Assembly: GCF_030814015.1 (NCBI RefSeq)
Contig: NZ_JAUSUL010000001.1
Location: 1 to 64,000, forward strand
Direction of reading: 5' to 3'
DNA: 64,000 nucleotides
DNA from: Amorphus orientalis
GTDB taxonomy: Bacteria > Pseudomonadota > Alphaproteobacteria > Rhizobiales > Amorphaceae
Shown one piece after another: positions 60,840-64,000 of this stretch (its first letter is position 1; each line of letters begins with the position of its first letter). Under the pieces are notes generated by a model, which had not been told where the DNA came from, made no database searches, and saw nothing but the letters and a program-made list of their open reading frames with translations. A program made the position numbers and the translations under genes.

Positions 60840-61650
60840 CGAAGTGCCCCCGCGATTTGCGGGCGCTGCTGCTTTCCAGCGACCAGCGCTTCCAGGGCGC
60901 CTCGTCGGTGTCCCACATCTTGTTGAGATCATCGACGTCGCGCTTGGTGTCCATCGGCCGCCAGAAGCCGTTGTGCACGTAGGCCATGACCTCGCCCTCG
61001 GCGACCGCCCGCTCCAGCGGGTCGCGCTCCAGGATGGCGTCGTCGCCGTCGATGAATTCCAGGAAGCCCGGCTCCATGACGAAGAAACCGGCATTGACGT
61101 AGCCGGCGCTGTCCAGCGGCTTCTCCTGGAACGAGCGCACCAGACCGCCCTCCTCGAACTCCACGATGCCGAAGCGCGCGGCGGGCCGCGCCAGCGTCAT
61201 GGTCACCAGCTTGCCGTGGCTGCGATGGAACTCGAGAAGCGCGTTGATGTCGACGTCGGACACGCCGTCGCCGTAGGTGGCCATGAAGGTCTCGTCCGCC
61301 AGCCAGCTCGACAGGCGCTTGATGCGACCGCCGGTCATGGTGTTGAGACCGGTGTCGATCAGGCCGAGCTTCCAGTTCACGCCCGGACGCTCAACGGCTC
61401 GAGACTTGCCCGTCGCCATGTCCAGGATGAAGTCGGAGTGCAGCGTCTCGTAGTTGACGAAGAAGGATTTGACGTAGTCGGCCTTGTAGCCGAGCGCCAG
61501 AAGGAACTCGTTGTGCCCGAAGTGGGAGTAGATGCTCATGATGTGCCAGAGCATCGGCAGCCCGCCGACGGGCACCATCGGCTTCGGAATATCTTCGGTG
61601 TATTCGGACAGCCGCGTTCCGAAACCTCCGGCGAGAAGTACTGTTTTCAT
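60832..61650 (-). CDS. rfbF: Glucose-1-phosphate cytidylyltransferase
   Basis: The 272-residue enzyme makes CDP-glucose from CTP and glucose-1-phosphate. It begins V-L-L-A-G-G-F-G-T-R-L-S-E-Y, the nucleotidyltransferase signature, with K-P-M-V-P-V-G-G for sugar phosphate binding. The S-E-Y form is characteristic of RfbF. It is 2 nt from the MFS gene upstream and overlaps rfbG, so it is the first committed enzyme of the operon. Confidence 0.97.
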   Translation of the reverse strand: MKTVLLAGGFGTRLSEYTEDIPKPMVPVGGLPMLWHIMSIYSHFGHNEFLLALGYKADYVKSFFVNYETLHSDFILDMATGKSRAVERPGVNWKLGLIDTGLNTMTGGRIKRLSSWLADETFMATYGDGVSDVDINALLEFHRSHGKLVTMTLARPAARFGIVEFEEGGLVRSFQEKPLDSAGYVNAGFFVMEPGFLEFIDGDDAILERDPLERAVAEGEVMAYVHNGFWRPMDTKRDVDDLNKMWDTDEAPWKRWSLESSSARKSRGHFDV

Positions 61651-61652
61651 GG

Positions 61653-62870
61653 TCAGCCCCTGTTTTTGCGCAGTCCAGTGAGAAGAAGGGTCGACGCGGC
61701 CATGAGAATTGCCGCGAAGACGATCGGCCCGACCGCCGCGCCGCCGGCGATGACACCGCCGGCGAGTGAGGTGAGCCCGAAGGCGAGCGCGTTGATCGAC
61801 GCGGTCACGCCGAGAATGCCGCCCTCGTTGCCGTCCGCCTGGTCGGTGAAGAGCGAGATGACGGCACCGTAGGCAACGGCGACGCCGGTCGAAATCGGGA
61901 TGGCGAGCAGCCACTCCCAGTGAGCACTCTGGCCGGCGGCCGCGACGGCGATGCAGACAGTGGTGACGATCATCGCGCCGAGCGCGACGGGATAGGCCGC
62001 AAACGCCTTGCGCAGCAGCGGCGTCACCACGGCGAAGCTCAGGCAGAATCCGACGCCGAGCACGCCCATGAAATAGCTGACCTCGTAGTTGCTCATCGCG
62101 AAGCGGCTGATCAGGAAGGTCGCCATGAAGAAGAAGAAGCCGCCCCAGGCCAGCTGCTGCAGCAGGAAGATCGCCGACAGCCGGCGGAGCACCGGAGAGG
62201 CCACGGCGAGCCGGAGCTCACGCACGCTGCCCAGAAAATCCAGCGGATTGTCTTCCACACGCTCCGGCGCCCCCTTGTCGGGATAGCTGGTCGCGAGCCA
62301 TCCCAGCGTGACCGCCGCCAGCGCCATGACCGCCACCAGCGGCGCAATCCGGTCGAACTGGGCCGACCCGCCGAGCTGGGCCAGGACACCGGACAGAAGC
62401 GGGCCGAGCACGAAGCCAAGCGAGGAGGCCAGCAGCCCGAGATTGATGCGCGCGTCCTTGCTCTCGCGATCGCCGAGATCGGACAGGGCGGCCAGCGCAA
62501 GCGCCTGGGTCGCCGCCGTCAGGCCGCCGACGAGACGCCCGACGATCACCAGCGTCGGCGAGCCGACCTCGAATCCGATGGCGATCCCCGCGTAGCTGGC
62601 GATCAGCCCCGCGCCGCAAAGAAGCATGATCGGCAGACGCCCCTTCCGGTCGGACAGGACACCGAGGAGCGGCGCGGCGAAGAAGGTGGCGAGCGGATAG
62701 ATACCAACCGCGATGCCGTAGAGGATCGACTGCAGCAGCGGGTTGTCCGACAGCGGATTGGAAGCGAGGATCGGAACGATCATCGCAAAGCCCATGGCAT
62801 CGACGAACACAAGCAGGCACAGGGGCAGAAGCTGGCCGATCGGAAAAGCGCGCGTGGTCGTCTGGGTCAT
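61653..62870 (-). CDS. MFS transporter, TetA-like
   Basis: The 405-residue protein has twelve helices and the motif G-V-L-S-D-R-K-G-R-L-P-I near residue 75 with V-D-A-M-G-F-A-M-I-V-P-I-L in helix 1, both typical of TetA-like drug/proton antiporters. The ATG at 62870 has GAAAGG 7 nt upstream; one at 62876 is too close to it. Its stop is 2 nt from the rfbF start, so it leads the CDP-sugar operon. The substrate is unknown; a link to glycan or sugar export is possible but unproven. Confidence 0.88.
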   Translation of the reverse strand: MTQTTTRAFPIGQLLPLCLLVFVDAMGFAMIVPILASNPLSDNPLLQSILYGIAVGIYPLATFFAAPLLGVLSDRKGRLPIMLLCGAGLIASYAGIAIGFEVGSPTLVIVGRLVGGLTAATQALALAALSDLGDRESKDARINLGLLASSLGFVLGPLLSGVLAQLGGSAQFDRIAPLVAVMALAAVTLGWLATSYPDKGAPERVEDNPLDFLGSVRELRLAVASPVLRRLSAIFLLQQLAWGGFFFFMATFLISRFAMSNYEVSYFMGVLGVGFCLSFAVVTPLLRKAFAAYPVALGAMIVTTVCIAVAAAGQSAHWEWLLAIPISTGVAVAYGAVISLFTDQADGNEGGILGVTASINALAFGLTSLAGGVIAGGAAVGPIVFAAILMAASTLLLTGLRKNRG

Positions 62871-63011
62871 CAACATGCCTTTCGGGAGCCGGGCCGAGCG
62901 GCCCGCGGCCCCTTCCGACCGGCCGACGGCACACGGTCGAAGGGAAGTCTCCCGCCTCTACGGGTCATGGGGTCGTTCGATCGGTGTGCCGGCCTCCGCA
63001 ATCTGTTGAGG

Positions 63012-63968
63012 CTAGGTGGGCTTTTCGGTCCACTCGAAGCCTGCGTCCTGCCACCGCTGAAGATGCTCCGGCTCGTCGGACGACCCGAGGCCGTAGCGCC
63101 CTTCGCGATATTTCAGGTTCATCTCGCGCGTCCCGCCCGAAGTCAGCGCGATCTGCCCGGTCTTCTTCTGCTTGAAGTCGTCGCTGGCCCGGTGGACGAC
63201 GCCGAGCGGCGTGTGCGGCAGGAACGGCTCGACCAGACGATCGCGCTCGGCATCGAACTTGGGCAGCGCCTGGTGACAGACCCAGTTGCAGCGGGCGGGA
63301 AGAAGCTCCAGCCCCGCGGCCAGATCGTCATCGAGATGCTCGAAAACCTCGTAGTTCAGCGAGGCCTGCTCGATGTGGAAATTGCGGCCGTTGTGGAGGT
63401 TCTCCTCGATCCGCGTGGCCCAGCGGTCCCAAATCGGAGAGCCGGCCGGCACCGCGAAGACACCGGTGTTGAGGATCGGATAATTCCGGAATTTCTGGGC
63501 GGCCTCGGCTCCGCACAGGTCCGTGTAGACCTTCACGATGAAGGCCCGGTAGGAGTCCGCCGTGCCGTAGTTGGAGATGAAGGACCGGTCGATTTCCGGC
63601 GTGATCGCGAGCAGCCCGCGCGCCGCGCCCGCCCTGTAGAGCTCGATCGCCTCCCAGTCCTGGACCCAGGCGTCGGCGTCCATGTGCATGTAGATGTCGT
63701 GTCCCGGGAAGTAGCGGGGCAGGAGCGGGCGGGAGAGGATCGCCTTGAACGGCAGCGGCACCCCGGCTGACTCACTCAGTCCGTAGGGCCAGTCCGGAAC
63801 GACGGTCTCGACGCGTTGCTCTGCGAGCCAGACCTTCTGAGGTTCGGACAGGCCCAGATCGAAGCACCCGAGCGCAATCGCCGACCCTTCGGGCTTTTCG
63901 CGAATGGAGAGCACCATTCCCTGCAGGAAATGGAAGAACTCTGCAGAAGACGCACTGACGATAATCAT
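63012..63968 (-). CDS. GT-A fold glycosyltransferase-like protein
   Basis: The roughly 318-residue cytosolic protein has the GT-A/GT8-like pattern: an N-terminal I-I-V-S-A-S-S-A-E-F strand, and M-H-M-D-A-D-A-W-V near residue 95, the D-x-D metal/sugar-nucleotide site, followed by N-T-G-V-F-A-V-P-A-G, characteristic of GT8 acceptor-side regions. It probably adds a sugar to a glycan made by this cluster. An in-frame GTG 12 nt upstream (63980) is an alternative start. The gene is 141 nt upstream of the MFS gene. Confidence 0.75.
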   Translation of the reverse strand: MIIVSASSAEFFHFLQGMVLSIREKPEGSAIALGCFDLGLSEPQKVWLAEQRVETVVPDWPYGLSESAGVPLPFKAILSRPLLPRYFPGHDIYMHMDADAWVQDWEAIELYRAGAARGLLAITPEIDRSFISNYGTADSYRAFIVKVYTDLCGAEAAQKFRNYPILNTGVFAVPAGSPIWDRWATRIEENLHNGRNFHIEQASLNYEVFEHLDDDLAAGLELLPARCNWVCHQALPKFDAERDRLVEPFLPHTPLGVVHRASDDFKQKKTGQIALTSGGTREMNLKYREGRYGLGSSDEPEHLQRWQDAGFEWTEKPT

Positions 63969-64000
63969 TTTCGCTGCCACCCCGGCGCCGGTCAGATCTT

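Overview
The window reads as one stretch of chromosome from a GC-rich alphaproteobacterium, most likely of the Hyphomicrobiales (Rhizobiales) or a nearby order. The grounds are high GC with heavy GC/CG codon use, many 4-nt start/stop overlaps, TRAP transporters, an ECF41 sigma factor, a SqrR/BigR-type sulfide sensor, CbpA/CbpM, and several sites matching the alphaproteobacterial EcfG general-stress promoter (GGAAC-N16/17-CGTT). No phage genes, transposases, CRISPR array or rRNA were seen. One tRNA-Arg is present.

Layout. 1-6.9 kb: end of a chemoreceptor gene, a host-attachment-family protein, an iron(III) ABC permease and binding protein flanking a patatin-like lipase, a Bfd-like ferredoxin, and a polymer-forming (bactofilin-like) membrane protein. 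7-14.4 kb: a stress block with a large-subunit catalase, a DUF4396 membrane protein, an HhH-GPD DNA-repair protein, a PRC-barrel protein and an ECF41 sigma factor. The sigma factor shares an operon with an AhpD-like carboxymuconolactone decarboxylase behind a textbook ECF41 promoter; a divergent BKACE enzyme follows. 14.4-20.8 kb: a sulfide block with a SqrR-like repressor diverging from sulfide:quinone oxidoreductase, a DUF2892 membrane protein and a two-gene RND efflux system. 21-27.3 kb: a chemoreceptor with a companion secreted PDC sensor, then proVWX for glycine betaine behind a perfect EcfG-type promoter.

27.6-41.2 kb is mostly housekeeping and signalling: tRNA-Arg(CCG), ftsY, mtaB, dapF, an L,D-transpeptidase, a response regulator with a cyclic-nucleotide-binding partner, a dispersed hairpin repeat family, a GGDEF/EAL protein, a methyltransferase, cbpA-cbpM and a P-type cation ATPase. 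41.2-44.3 kb: a flavin monooxygenase and cupin pair diverging from an AraC-type activator.

44.3-55.4 kb is the most intriguing accessory region. An XRE-cupin repressor gene diverges from a seven-gene, tightly packed operon: FAD amino-acid oxidoreductase, TRAP large permease, TRAP binding protein, TRAP small permease, M81 (MlrC-like) metallopeptidase, alpha/beta hydrolase, and an ornithine-cyclodeaminase-family enzyme. Two 16-bp palindromes spaced exactly two helical turns apart sit between them. A second complete TRAP transporter converges on it. Together they look like an uptake-and-degradation island for an unidentified nitrogenous compound. 55.7-64 kb holds an NreB-like MFS exporter with a histidine-rich tail, then a surface-polysaccharide region: a GH8 glucanase, and an operon making a CDP-4-keto-6-deoxyhexose (RfbF, RfbG) with an unusual RmlC-like cupin and an SDR reductase, preceded by a TetA-like MFS gene and a GT-A glycosyltransferase.
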